Shown: positions 33,765 to 41,243, numbered from the stretch's first letter. The stretch is 43,137 bases of DNA from an uncultured Bacteroidales bacterium (GCA_900316995.1 ONEZ01000018.1:1-43137); one strand, 5' to 3'. The notes: a model not told the origin generated them from the sequence alone. Made by a program: numbers and translations.

Positions 33765-34124
33765 ATGATTAACACTATTAAAAGCAACGGAGATAGGATT
33801 GAGGCGAAGCTTTCGCTGTATTTGTTCAAGGATGACGGTGTTTACATTATGTATTGTCCTGCTCTTGACTTATCTGGATATGGCAATACAAAGAAAGAGA
33901 GCCGGGAAAGCTTTGAATGCGTACTTAGCGGTTATTTGGAGTATTGTGTAGAGAATAACACACTTCGCAATGACCTGACGCGCCACGGTTGGACTCTTGA
34001 TGGGGCCGTGGAAAGCCCGTCTGTTAAGCAGATGCTACGTAGTAATAAAACCTTAGGTGATATTATTTACGGAAAAGATTATGTAAAACTCTCAGAAACT
34101 GTTGATATACCAGCAATTGTATGA
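33765..34124 (+). CDS. hicB: HicB-family antitoxin
   Basis: This 119-residue protein has the HicB fold (KLSLYLFKDDGVYIMYCPALDLSGYGNTKKESRESF), the partly degraded RNase H-like domain that binds and neutralises HicA and often represses the operon. Order is antitoxin first, toxin second. It overlaps hicA by 4 nt (ATGA). A full Bacteroidota promoter and a strong Shine-Dalgarno site precede it. The module sits between DUF285 units 1 and 2, apparently an insertion into the island. Confidence 0.9.
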   Translation: MINTIKSNGDRIEAKLSLYLFKDDGVYIMYCPALDLSGYGNTKKESRESFECVLSGYLEYCVENNTLRNDLTRHGWTLDGAVESPSVKQMLRSNKTLGDIIYGKDYVKLSETVDIPAIV

Positions 34125-34363
34125 AAGGTGGAAAGTTAAGCAATATCCCTTTGTCTGGAATTAGAGAGTTCTTGCAAAAAGCCGGTTGTGAAAGCAAAGG
34201 GATAAAAGGAGGGCATGAAAAATGGGTGAAAGAAGGGTTAAGCCGTCCGATAATAATACAAACTCATATAGATCCAGTTCCAGAGTTTATTGTAAAAAAT
34301 ATTCTTAGAGATCTAGGGTTGGAAAGGAAAGATTTTTTTGAGATATACTTTGATGTGCGCTGA
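34121..34363 (+). CDS. hicA: HicA-family mRNA interferase toxin
   Basis: The 80-residue HicA-type toxin cleaves mRNA during translation. It keeps the family pattern: the catalytic His in GGHEKWVKEG near residue 30 and the C-terminal IDPVPEFIVKNILRDLGL. Its start codon overlaps the hicB stop. The last codons lie in the left arm of a terminator hairpin. Confidence 0.9.
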   Translation: MKGGKLSNIPLSGIREFLQKAGCESKGIKGGHEKWVKEGLSRPIIIQTHIDPVPEFIVKNILRDLGLERKDFFEIYFDVR

Positions 34364-34387
34364 TTTTACGGCGCACATTTTTTATTT
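34353..34387 (+). terminator. terminator after hicA
   Basis: ATGTGCGC (34353-34360) pairs with GCGCACAT (34371-34378), followed by a T run. The left arm includes the hicA stop region. Confidence 0.88.
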
Positions 34388-34477
34388 ATTCATAGTAATG
34401 GGACACGGCACCAATTTACTTCCCGTTATATTGCCTAACGCCTCTACACACAAAGGCAATAACTGGATTACACAAAT

Positions 34478-34604
34478 TTTATACGTATAACACATTTTTC
34501 TACGGGCAAGATGCACCGTACCTTTGCAAAAAATCAAAAACACAACACACATGAAAAACACAAACAACAACTCAGATTGCAAAAATTCTAACGTATCAGG
34601 ATTG
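34478..34604 (+). repeat. duplicated promoter and 5' gene end, copy 2
   Basis: Near-identical to 32330-32455: palindrome, -33, -7, leader and first codons of DUF285 gene 1. It is fused upstream of DUF285 gene 2. Confidence 0.88.
34479..34526 (+). promoter_or_regulatory. operator plus promoter 4 of the regulon (DUF285 unit 2)
   Basis: TTATACGTATAA (34479-34490), TTTT (about 34495-34499), and TACCTTTG (34519-34526). Centre to -7 distance is again 34.5 bp. Confidence 0.85.
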
Positions 34605-34646
34605 ATATCCCAAGCCATTCAAAAGCAGGACGCTGCGCTTCCATGA
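34551..34646 (+). pseudogene. 31-codon remnant of the 5' end of DUF285 gene 1
   Basis: MKNTNNNSDCKNSNVSG and the following codons match the start of DUF285 protein 1, then diverge (LISQAIQKQDAALP) and stop at 34644-34646. It is what is left of a duplicated gene whose promoter now feeds DUF285 gene 2, which starts 39 nt later. It could be translated as a leader peptide. Confidence 0.75.
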
Positions 34647-34679
34647 GAGTTTATTAACACAAAATTACACCAAAAGGAC

Positions 34680-34703
34680 AAATCTATGAAGAACGAAGCT
34701 TTA
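34680..34703 (+). repeat. 24-bp gene-start repeat, copy 1
   Basis: Identical to 35740-35763. Each copy includes the ATG and first codons (MKNEAL) of two different neighbouring genes. Confidence 0.85.
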
Positions 34704-35726
34704 AACGCACTAATAGAGGCCATAAACAAAGCCATTAAGAATAGAGACAGTGAAGCGTTAAAATCCAGCATTGAGAATGACTGGGATGGGAAGACATGCT
34801 TGTACTCAGTAACGGATGATACCATCAAAGACATCGTGAGATTCAGCTATAATACATTAGGTTATGAAGCAAACCTAAATTGGATAGATGTTTCTCAGGT
34901 CACTAATATGTCAAGACTATTTGCGTATAGTCAGTTCAATGGGGATATAAGTGGATGGGATGTATCTCACGTCACCAATATGAGCGCTATGTTCAGAGAT
35001 AGTAAGTTTAACGGCATTATTGGCAAATGGGACGTTTCTAATGTTACGGATATAGATAGAATGTTCTCTGGCAGCGTTTTTAACAGAGATATTAGCAATT
35101 GGGATGTCTCCAAAGTCACTGATATGCAATGTATGTTTGCAGATAGCGGCTTTAACAGAGACATTAGCAAATGGAATGTTTCCAATGTCACCAATATGTG
35201 TATGATGTTTTATCATAGTTCTTTTAAGAGAGACATTCTCAATTGGGACGTTTCTAATGTGGCTGATATGAACAGTATGTTTGCTCGGAGTCACTTTAAT
35301 CAGGATATAAGTACATGGAATGTATCTTCCGTAAAAAATATGAGAGGGATGTTTCAGGGAAGTAAGTTTACCCGGGATATAAGCAAGTGGGACGTTTCAA
35401 ATGTTGAAGATATGAGAACCATGTTTTCATATAGTGATTTTAATGGAGACATCAGCAGATGGGATGTCTCCAATGTAAGAAATATGAGAATGATGTTCAT
35501 GTGCAGCAAGTTTAACGGCGATATATCAAATTGGAACGTATCTAAAGTTACAGATATGAGATGGATGTTTTCTTGTAGTTATTTTAGCGGCGACATAAGT
35601 AATTGGAATGTGTCATCTGTTAAATATATGGATTCAATGTTTGAATGGGGCAACTTTAATGGAGATATAAGCAAGTGGGATGTGTCTAATGTGACAGATC
35701 TGGATAGAATGGGTATGTTTGGGTAG
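34686..35726 (+). CDS. BspA-like DUF285 repeat protein 2, cytoplasmic
   Basis: This 346-residue protein has about eleven 24-residue repeats (FNGDISGWDVSHVTNMSAMF and variants) after an N-terminal region like that of protein 3 (IENDWDGKTCLYSVTDDTIKDIV, GYEANLNWIDVS). No signal peptide is seen. The first seven repeats align one-to-one with those of protein 3, so the two arose by duplication. It ends MFG-stop, and the sequence after the TAG reads WYKR, matching WYKG in protein 3, so the last few residues have been lost to a nonsense change. A partner gene follows 19 nt later. Confidence 0.88.
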   Translation: MKNEALNALIEAINKAIKNRDSEALKSSIENDWDGKTCLYSVTDDTIKDIVRFSYNTLGYEANLNWIDVSQVTNMSRLFAYSQFNGDISGWDVSHVTNMSAMFRDSKFNGIIGKWDVSNVTDIDRMFSGSVFNRDISNWDVSKVTDMQCMFADSGFNRDISKWNVSNVTNMCMMFYHSSFKRDILNWDVSNVADMNSMFARSHFNQDISTWNVSSVKNMRGMFQGSKFTRDISKWDVSNVEDMRTMFSYSDFNGDISRWDVSNVRNMRMMFMCSKFNGDISNWNVSKVTDMRWMFSCSYFSGDISNWNVSSVKYMDSMFEWGNFNGDISKWDVSNVTDLDRMGMFG

Positions 35727-35739
35727 TGGTACAAAAGAT

Positions 35740-35763
35740 AAATCTATGAAGAACGAAGCTTTA
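35740..35763 (+). repeat. 24-bp gene-start repeat, copy 2
   Basis: Identical to 34680-34703. See copy 1. Confidence 0.85.
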
Positions 35764-36102
35764 GATACCGCAATATCAACACGTGATGAACGCGTATTAG
35801 AACGAATAAGACATATACAGCATATAAATGAAAGTGAAGCATATAAAAAATACAGTGTAGTTTTGACTGATGCTGAGAAGGCAATGTCAGTTATAAATGT
35901 ATTTTATGAAGAACGTTGTAATGGGTTAGAAGAATTGTCGAAAACTTTATATGACATACTAATAGAGAATAAACAGATAGTGGAACAACATATAGCAACT
36001 ACTGATATTTCAGATAAAAATGAATATCACAGATATACCTTAGCAATAGAGAATGCGCAAGATATATTAGATTGCACACCATTGACAAAACATATTCGCT
36101 AA
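35746..36102 (+). CDS. partner protein of DUF285 protein 2, 118 residues
   Basis: Its first six residues (MKNEAL) copy the start of DUF285 protein 2. The rest (KKYSVVLTDAEKAMSVINVFYEE, then YHRYTLAIENAQDILDCT) is homologous to the C-terminal half of the 194-residue partner protein at 33111. Lacking the N-terminal half of that protein, it looks like a truncated version with a borrowed start. The function is unknown. I use the ATG at 35746; a TTG 27 nt upstream overlaps the end of the previous gene. Confidence 0.68.
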   Translation: MKNEALDTAISTRDERVLERIRHIQHINESEAYKKYSVVLTDAEKAMSVINVFYEERCNGLEELSKTLYDILIENKQIVEQHIATTDISDKNEYHRYTLAIENAQDILDCTPLTKHIR

Positions 36103-36133
36103 TAACATAGAGAATTCAAAACAGCAGTTAAAT

Positions 36134-36185
36134 CTCAAACATTTGCAATTTAATCACAATTTTTTTGTAACTTTGTAATTATGTG
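36134..36185 (+). repeat. 50-bp promoter repeat, copy 1 (upstream of DUF285 gene 3)
   Basis: Near-identical to 37379-37431. It contains TAACTTTG (36168-36175) and starts with the last codons of a DUF285-type gene end. Confidence 0.8.
36168..36175 (+). promoter_or_regulatory. -7 box of DUF285 gene 3
   Basis: TAACTTTG, 65 nt before the ATG. The TTTG upstream is 22 nt away, a little far. No palindrome is present here. Confidence 0.6.
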
Positions 36186-36240
36186 TGCATCTGCTGCCCG
36201 ATATCATCGACAGAAAATATAAATTTAACAACAGACAAAA

Positions 36241-37398
36241 ATGCTATTAAGATTGTATAAAAAACTATTTAACTTCAAAGTTAAATTTGAAAGTTTAGAC
36301 CTTATTTTGTCAGACGATGAATTTGAAGAACCAGAACTTAATCTTGACATTCACATTGAAAACATCCAGAAAACCACATACATAAATGGGTTAAGAAAGA
36401 AAGTTACAGAAACTCTTGAGAAAAAAGATCAAAAGGCATTCAAAGACATTATTGAGAATAAGTGGGATGGCGAAACAGTGTTTTATCCAGCAACTAACGA
36501 GAATGTTAAAGACATCATTGAATTTAGTATTAAAGCATTAGGTTATGAAGCTAACTTAAACTGGATAGATGTTTCATGTGTTACTAATATGTCAAGACTA
36601 TTTGAATACAGTAATTTCAATGGTGATATAAGTGGATGGGATGTGTCTAATGTTACCGATATGAGCTCTATGTTCAGAAAAAGTAAGTTTAACGGCAATA
36701 TTGGCAAATGGGACGTTTCCAATGTTACTAATATGTCTTATATATTTTGTCTAAGCCCTTTTAACAGAGATATTAGCAGGTGGAATGTCTCTGATGTCAT
36801 AAATATGCAAGGTATGTTTGCGCATAGCAGCTTTAATAGAGACATTAGCCAATGGAATGTTTCTAGTGTCACTAATATGTGTGCAATGTTTGCACATTGT
36901 CCCTTTAACAGAGACATCAGCAATTGGAATGTTTCCAATGTAGCTGATATGGGCAATACATTTGCTCGAAGTCACTTTAACCAAGATATAAGTAACTGGA
37001 ATGTATCTTCAGTGAAATCTATGAAAGGGATGTTTTCAGAAAGCAAGTTCACAGGGAATATCAGCAACTGGGATGTTTCTAATGTCTCCAATATGTCTTG
37101 GATGTTTTCTTCTTCAAAATTTAACGAAGATATTAGCCTATGGAACGTATCAAATGTGAAAGACATGTCATATATGTTTGCTTATAGCGAATTTAATAAG
37201 GATATATGCAATTGGGATGTTTCCAATGCTATAACTATGGAAGGAATGTTTTATAGCAGCAAGTTTAATCATGATATTAGTGGATGGCATGTCTCTAACG
37301 ATACTATCACAACAGACATATTTCAGTATGTCACAAACTACAACCAGCCATTGGGGGCCTGGTACAAAGGTAAAAAGCCTCAAACATTTGCAAATTGA
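36241..37398 (+). CDS. BspA-like DUF285 repeat protein 3, cytoplasmic
   Basis: This 385-residue protein has about ten 24-residue DUF285 repeats (FNGDISGWDVSNVTDMSSMF and variants) behind a 100-residue N-terminal region with an acidic segment (LSDDEFEEPELNLD). No signal peptide is seen: the start MLLRLYKKLFNFKVKF is basic but not followed by a proper hydrophobic stretch. It ends with YNQPLGAWYKGKKPQTFAN, inside the promoter repeat. It is not followed by a partner-protein homologue and lacks the operator, so it may be outside the regulon. Confidence 0.88.
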   Translation: MLLRLYKKLFNFKVKFESLDLILSDDEFEEPELNLDIHIENIQKTTYINGLRKKVTETLEKKDQKAFKDIIENKWDGETVFYPATNENVKDIIEFSIKALGYEANLNWIDVSCVTNMSRLFEYSNFNGDISGWDVSNVTDMSSMFRKSKFNGNIGKWDVSNVTNMSYIFCLSPFNRDISRWNVSDVINMQGMFAHSSFNRDISQWNVSSVTNMCAMFAHCPFNRDISNWNVSNVADMGNTFARSHFNQDISNWNVSSVKSMKGMFSESKFTGNISNWDVSNVSNMSWMFSSSKFNEDISLWNVSNVKDMSYMFAYSEFNKDICNWDVSNAITMEGMFYSSKFNHDISGWHVSNDTITTDIFQYVTNYNQPLGAWYKGKKPQTFAN

Positions 37399-37431
37399 TT
37401 GCAATATTTTTTGTAACTTTGCAATTATGTG
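37379..37431 (+). repeat. 50-bp promoter repeat, copy 2 (upstream of 439-residue protein)
   Basis: Near-identical to 36134-36185. It overlaps the last codons of DUF285 gene 3. Confidence 0.8.
37414..37421 (+). promoter_or_regulatory. -7 box of the 439-residue protein gene
   Basis: TAACTTTG, 51 nt before the ATG, inside the promoter repeat. Confidence 0.6.
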
Positions 37432-37472
37432 ATTTCAAAACTTAAAAAACTAACCTTAAAAATTAAATTATT

Positions 37473-38792
37473 ATGGCAAAAATAACGACAAAAAAAACAA
37501 CACCTGCGACACCTAGTCGAAGAACCTTTCCGCTACCTTTAGAGGGTAGCTTTAAAGTTTATTTGGAAAATTTTTTGAGTCCCAAGAATGCAAGAGATTA
37601 CATTTCTTATACGAAAGGAATATTTCGCGGATATAGCAATCTTCAACCTTCATTAAACCTGTTAGCTCCCATTAATCTGTGGTCTATAATTTACCACAAA
37701 GACAGAGATATAATTCTTCAAATTATTTTTTCTACAGTATCTACGAATAAGCTAGCATTGAGCATTAAAAATACAAGCCAATATTTCAGTGGTTTTACAA
37801 GTTACATGGATTTTATTAGTAATTTTCCATCTAACATACATAGTTCACTAAAAAAAACTTGTAGTGGATGTAATATAATTACACCTGCGCTTTCTCATTT
37901 TCTCAATATTATCCAAAACAATCCTACAATTTACTACAGCAAGAACTATTTAAAAAACACTAATTTTCCATTTAGACTAAAGACTCAAAATAGGATAGCC
38001 CCCAACAACCAGTATTATTTCCCTATTACACTCATTACAAAATGTGAAGGGCGGAAGAAAAATAAGTTAGGGATATTACCATGCACCACTAATAATAACG
38101 TTACGTATAATAGCGTTACAGATTTCTTTAAAAAAGAAGTTTTGAATATCAGATTTCTCGGTTCAAATGGGGGAACCAACCTTCTGGAAATACCTCTGAA
38201 AGACATCAGAATTCTTCAAATAACTATACAAAATTCAAAAGTTTCTTTTACGACAAAAAACAAAACATACGATTTATATACAGAAGTAGATCCTACTAAA
38301 CCAATTCCAAAAGGAGCCATTCAATATAATACAAACAATGGTGTATTAAAATATGCTGAGCCAATTAAACGCAAGAAACTAAAAGATATTGTTATTGACC
38401 ATGACCCTGAGATAGCATTGGTTATGCAAGCAGCAGCTAATAATAATTGGTTACCAAGATTACGGATACTTACACAAGAAATAGATAACGCTATTCTTAG
38501 TTTATGTGGACCATACAACAATCTTGTTAACAACAAGCATAAACATCTATTCCTTAATGGGAAGATTTCTTCCAATGCAACAGATGTCAAGACTCAATTA
38601 AAATATGTATATGATTTGTGGGATTATACCAATAAATTTCCTCAATTAGATAAACTACTAATGGATATCGTTTATTTACACACCCAAATGACATTAACAA
38701 TGATGGACACAACTATTAATGGGCATAAGAATGCAGTCAAAAAAACGCATCCAACATTAAATTCTCCAACACAAATGTTTCCTAACTATTGA
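37473..38792 (+). CDS. unknown 439-residue protein
   Basis: I do not recognise this protein. It is soluble and rich in Asn, Lys, Ile and Thr, with AT-rich codons unlike the nearby DUF2779 gene, which suggests a different origin. The start (VYLENFLSPKNARDYISYTKG, about residues 29-49) resembles the SAM-like helical domain seen at the N-termini of recombinases and some restriction enzymes; this is a weak resemblance, and no catalytic motif follows. A Cys pair (CSGC) is near residue 131. The promoter is a copy of that of DUF285 gene 3. The stop lies 38 nt before the DUF2779 start. Confidence 0.7.
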   Translation: MAKITTKKTTPATPSRRTFPLPLEGSFKVYLENFLSPKNARDYISYTKGIFRGYSNLQPSLNLLAPINLWSIIYHKDRDIILQIIFSTVSTNKLALSIKNTSQYFSGFTSYMDFISNFPSNIHSSLKKTCSGCNIITPALSHFLNIIQNNPTIYYSKNYLKNTNFPFRLKTQNRIAPNNQYYFPITLITKCEGRKKNKLGILPCTTNNNVTYNSVTDFFKKEVLNIRFLGSNGGTNLLEIPLKDIRILQITIQNSKVSFTTKNKTYDLYTEVDPTKPIPKGAIQYNTNNGVLKYAEPIKRKKLKDIVIDHDPEIALVMQAAANNNWLPRLRILTQEIDNAILSLCGPYNNLVNNKHKHLFLNGKISSNATDVKTQLKYVYDLWDYTNKFPQLDKLLMDIVYLHTQMTLTMMDTTINGHKNAVKKTHPTLNSPTQMFPNY

Positions 38793-38830
38793 CCATAAGC
38801 ATTAATTATCTAGAACACTTAAATATCGAA

Positions 38831-40354
38831 ATGCCCACTCCTAACATTTCAAAATCCAAATACATTAAATACTGCCAGTGCGCAAAGGCACTGTGGTTAA
38901 TGGTTAATAATCCTGATGCGGCGGAAGAAGACTCTCAGGCAAAAGAGAGGCTTGCCGCCGGACAGGAGGTGGGTGCGCTTGCCCGCGGCCTGTTTGGCAA
39001 ATATACTGATGTCACCACCCTGAGGGCTGATGGCAACTTGGATATCGCCGCTATGATTGAGCGCACACAAGAGTGCATTAAATCTGGAGTGGGTATTATT
39101 TGTGAAGCGTCTTTCACCGCTAACGGATGCTACTGTGCCACGGATATTCTGCGCAAGACTGCTAACGGATATGCAATCTACGAGGTAAAAAGCAGCACAT
39201 CAAAGGAGGAGAATGATAGTAAGGGCATAGATGAATATCTTCCAGATATTGCATACCAGAAATGGGTGCTCACACAGTGTGGTATTAATGTTACAGGCAC
39301 ATATCTTATCCGCATTAATAGTGGCTATGTAAGGGGTGAAGAGCTTGACATCAAGGAACTATTCAATATTCAAGAAATTGAGGATGACATACTACAAAAT
39401 GAGTATAGCAAGATAAAAAACAATATAATCGGCATCCAAAATACTCTAAGCAGTAATACAGAACCTGATATAGACCTATGTGAAGGCTGCAACAAACCAA
39501 GAAAATGCGAGTTCTTTAAGTACTGCACAAGAAACATTGCATCGCCGTCCGTTTTTGATTTATACAGAGCACAGTTCGGCAAAAAACTAAAACTGTACAA
39601 AAACGGCAAAATAAGTTTTGAGGATTTACGCACAGAGAGTGACCTTACAGATTTTCAGCGTATGCAAGTGGAGTGTACTTTACAAAACCAGTCATATATA
39701 AACAGTAAAGAAATAGAGAGTTTTCTTTCTCAACTAAGCTACCCTCTATACTTCCTTGATTTTGAAACTCTGCAACAAGTTATTCCGCAATACCCTGGCA
39801 CAAAACCATATCAGCAGATTCCGTTCCAGTACTCTCTACACTATATAGAGCAAGAAGGCGGAGAGTTGAAACATAAAGAATTTCTTGGCGATTCTGGCAC
39901 GGATACACGCAGAGCTCTTGCTGAGCGGTTGTGTGAAGACATACCCATGAATGTATGCGTAACAGCATACAACAAATCTTTTGAGTGCACCAGAATCAAA
40001 GAGCTTGCAAAGGCATTTCCAGACCTGAAGATTCATCTGGAGAATATACAAGAGCATATAGTTGACTTGTTGGACCCATTCTCAAAAGGCCATTACTATG
40101 TTCCTGCTATGGGTGGCTCTACTAGTATAAAACACGTTCTACCTGCGTTGTGTCCAAATGATCCAAGTCTTGACTATCATAATCTTGACCCTCGGTGTCA
40201 GAACGGAGCCAACGCCATGACCATATTCCCAAAAATAAAAGACATGGCGCCTGAGGAAGCCGCCGCAAGCAGAGAAGCATTGCTACGCTACTGCGAGCTT
40301 GACACATACGCCATGGTCAAAGTTTGGGAGAAACTAGTTACTTCATCTTCATAG
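38831..40354 (+). CDS. DUF2779 protein: Cas4-like PD-(D/E)XK nuclease plus DEDDy exonuclease domain
   Basis: This 507-residue protein has two nuclease-like halves. The first has ISKSKYIKYCQCAKALW, then ICEASF, ATDILRK and YEVKSS (the PD-(D/E)XK core), LPDIAYQKWVL, and a cysteine set CEGCNKPRKCEFFKYC that with the early Cys could hold an Fe-S cluster as in Cas4. The second half (DUF2779) has FLDFET (D-x-E), NKSFE and YCELDTYAMVKVWEKL (the Y-x-x-x-D of DEDDy exonucleases). Neither activity is shown here. I start at the ATG at 38831. The last 17 bp overlap the convergent lipoprotein gene. Confidence 0.82.
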   Translation: MPTPNISKSKYIKYCQCAKALWLMVNNPDAAEEDSQAKERLAAGQEVGALARGLFGKYTDVTTLRADGNLDIAAMIERTQECIKSGVGIICEASFTANGCYCATDILRKTANGYAIYEVKSSTSKEENDSKGIDEYLPDIAYQKWVLTQCGINVTGTYLIRINSGYVRGEELDIKELFNIQEIEDDILQNEYSKIKNNIIGIQNTLSSNTEPDIDLCEGCNKPRKCEFFKYCTRNIASPSVFDLYRAQFGKKLKLYKNGKISFEDLRTESDLTDFQRMQVECTLQNQSYINSKEIESFLSQLSYPLYFLDFETLQQVIPQYPGTKPYQQIPFQYSLHYIEQEGGELKHKEFLGDSGTDTRRALAERLCEDIPMNVCVTAYNKSFECTRIKELAKAFPDLKIHLENIQEHIVDLLDPFSKGHYYVPAMGGSTSIKHVLPALCPNDPSLDYHNLDPRCQNGANAMTIFPKIKDMAPEEAAASREALLRYCELDTYAMVKVWEKLVTSSS

Positions 40355-41225
40355 CAGCTTCAGTCATCTTGTTAGTGATTTTCATATAACGAGACATCTG
40401 AGCTGAAGACATATTACCTTTTGCTTTATCCATCTTAGTGCTATATTCTTCAACTTTTTCCAAAAGAGATGGATATTCTGCCAAAGCACTCATGTCTCCC
40501 TTCATTGCTTTCTCCATATATGAGATATACTTATCAACATACTCCTCGTACGAATCTATAAGGGAATCCCAGTCTTCGTCATCTGAAGAGCTGCTATCAT
40601 CTTTATCATCGTCTGAATTTTTATTAGAATTATATCTATATCCATAGCCATAACCTGATGAAGAACTATTATTGCTGCTAACTGAGGAAGAACTATTATC
40701 ACTACCGCTGACAGAAGAAGAATTGCTATCATCATCATCTTCTTCCTCGACCTCTTCGTACGCCGATGTCAAACGGAATTCTGCTGGTTTTACATCTCCA
40801 TGAAAATAAATAAACCATCTAATAGTTCCTGTCTCACCTGCTCTAAGGTTGAGGGCCTCTTTTATGTCATCTGAATAATACATACTCGCAGTTGCGGCTT
40901 TCTTTTCTATAACATCTCCAGTTTCATTCAGAATCTCAATACCGAATCCTGCATGAGCAGTTATACCCTGCCCATAATAACCATAAGGCTTAACCCCTTT
41001 AATATTAAAGGGCAACTCATTATCGTTACGCTCTATTTCAATAGTAAGAATATCATCATTAATGGTATAATCTTTATAAACCACATCATAAAATTGGCCT
41101 AGATAACCTTTAATATTTGTTGTAGCAGGAGTAAGAACTATACTCTCTTCGTCTTCTGACGAACTACCGCAAGATGCAAAAAATATAGCCATCAAAGCAA
41201 GTGTAAAATACTTTAGATTTTTCAT
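40338..41225 (-). CDS. lipoprotein with Asp/Ser-rich linker and helical C-terminal domain
   Basis: This 295-residue lipoprotein has lipobox FASC (Cys near residue 19). A beta-rich N-terminal domain (KGYLGQFYDVVYKDYTI to WFIYFHGDVKPAEFRLTS) is followed by a low-complexity Asp/Ser/Tyr/Gly linker (about residues 160-215) and a helical end (EEYVDKYISYMEKAMKGD, then MSRYMKITNKMTEAAMKMK) that resembles the DUF6591 family. Function unknown. It follows the small membrane protein by 18 nt and overlaps the DUF2779 gene end by 17 bp. Confidence 0.82.
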   Translation of the reverse strand: MKNLKYFTLALMAIFFASCGSSSEDEESIVLTPATTNIKGYLGQFYDVVYKDYTINDDILTIEIERNDNELPFNIKGVKPYGYYGQGITAHAGFGIEILNETGDVIEKKAATASMYYSDDIKEALNLRAGETGTIRWFIYFHGDVKPAEFRLTSAYEEVEEEDDDDSNSSSVSGSDNSSSSVSSNNSSSSGYGYGYRYNSNKNSDDDKDDSSSSDDEDWDSLIDSYEEYVDKYISYMEKAMKGDMSALAEYPSLLEKVEEYSTKMDKAKGNMSSAQMSRYMKITNKMTEAAMKMK

Positions 41226-41243
41226 AGTTATAAAATTTTAAAA

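Noticed and set aside
34917-37166. Several repetitive antisense frames across DUF285 genes 2 and 3
   Set aside because: Their repeat pattern only mirrors the 72-bp periodicity of the sense genes. They have no promoter.
34686-37398. CRISPR array
   Set aside because: The periodic 72-bp units are diverged coding repeats in an open frame, with no constant repeat and no spacers. The 7- and 8-bp tracts are also not CRISPR.
26133-41225. Attachment-site repeats of a tRNA-targeted integrative element
   Set aside because: I looked for a second copy of the tRNA-Arg or tRNA-Met 3' ends at the right of the island and saw none. No integrase is in the window.
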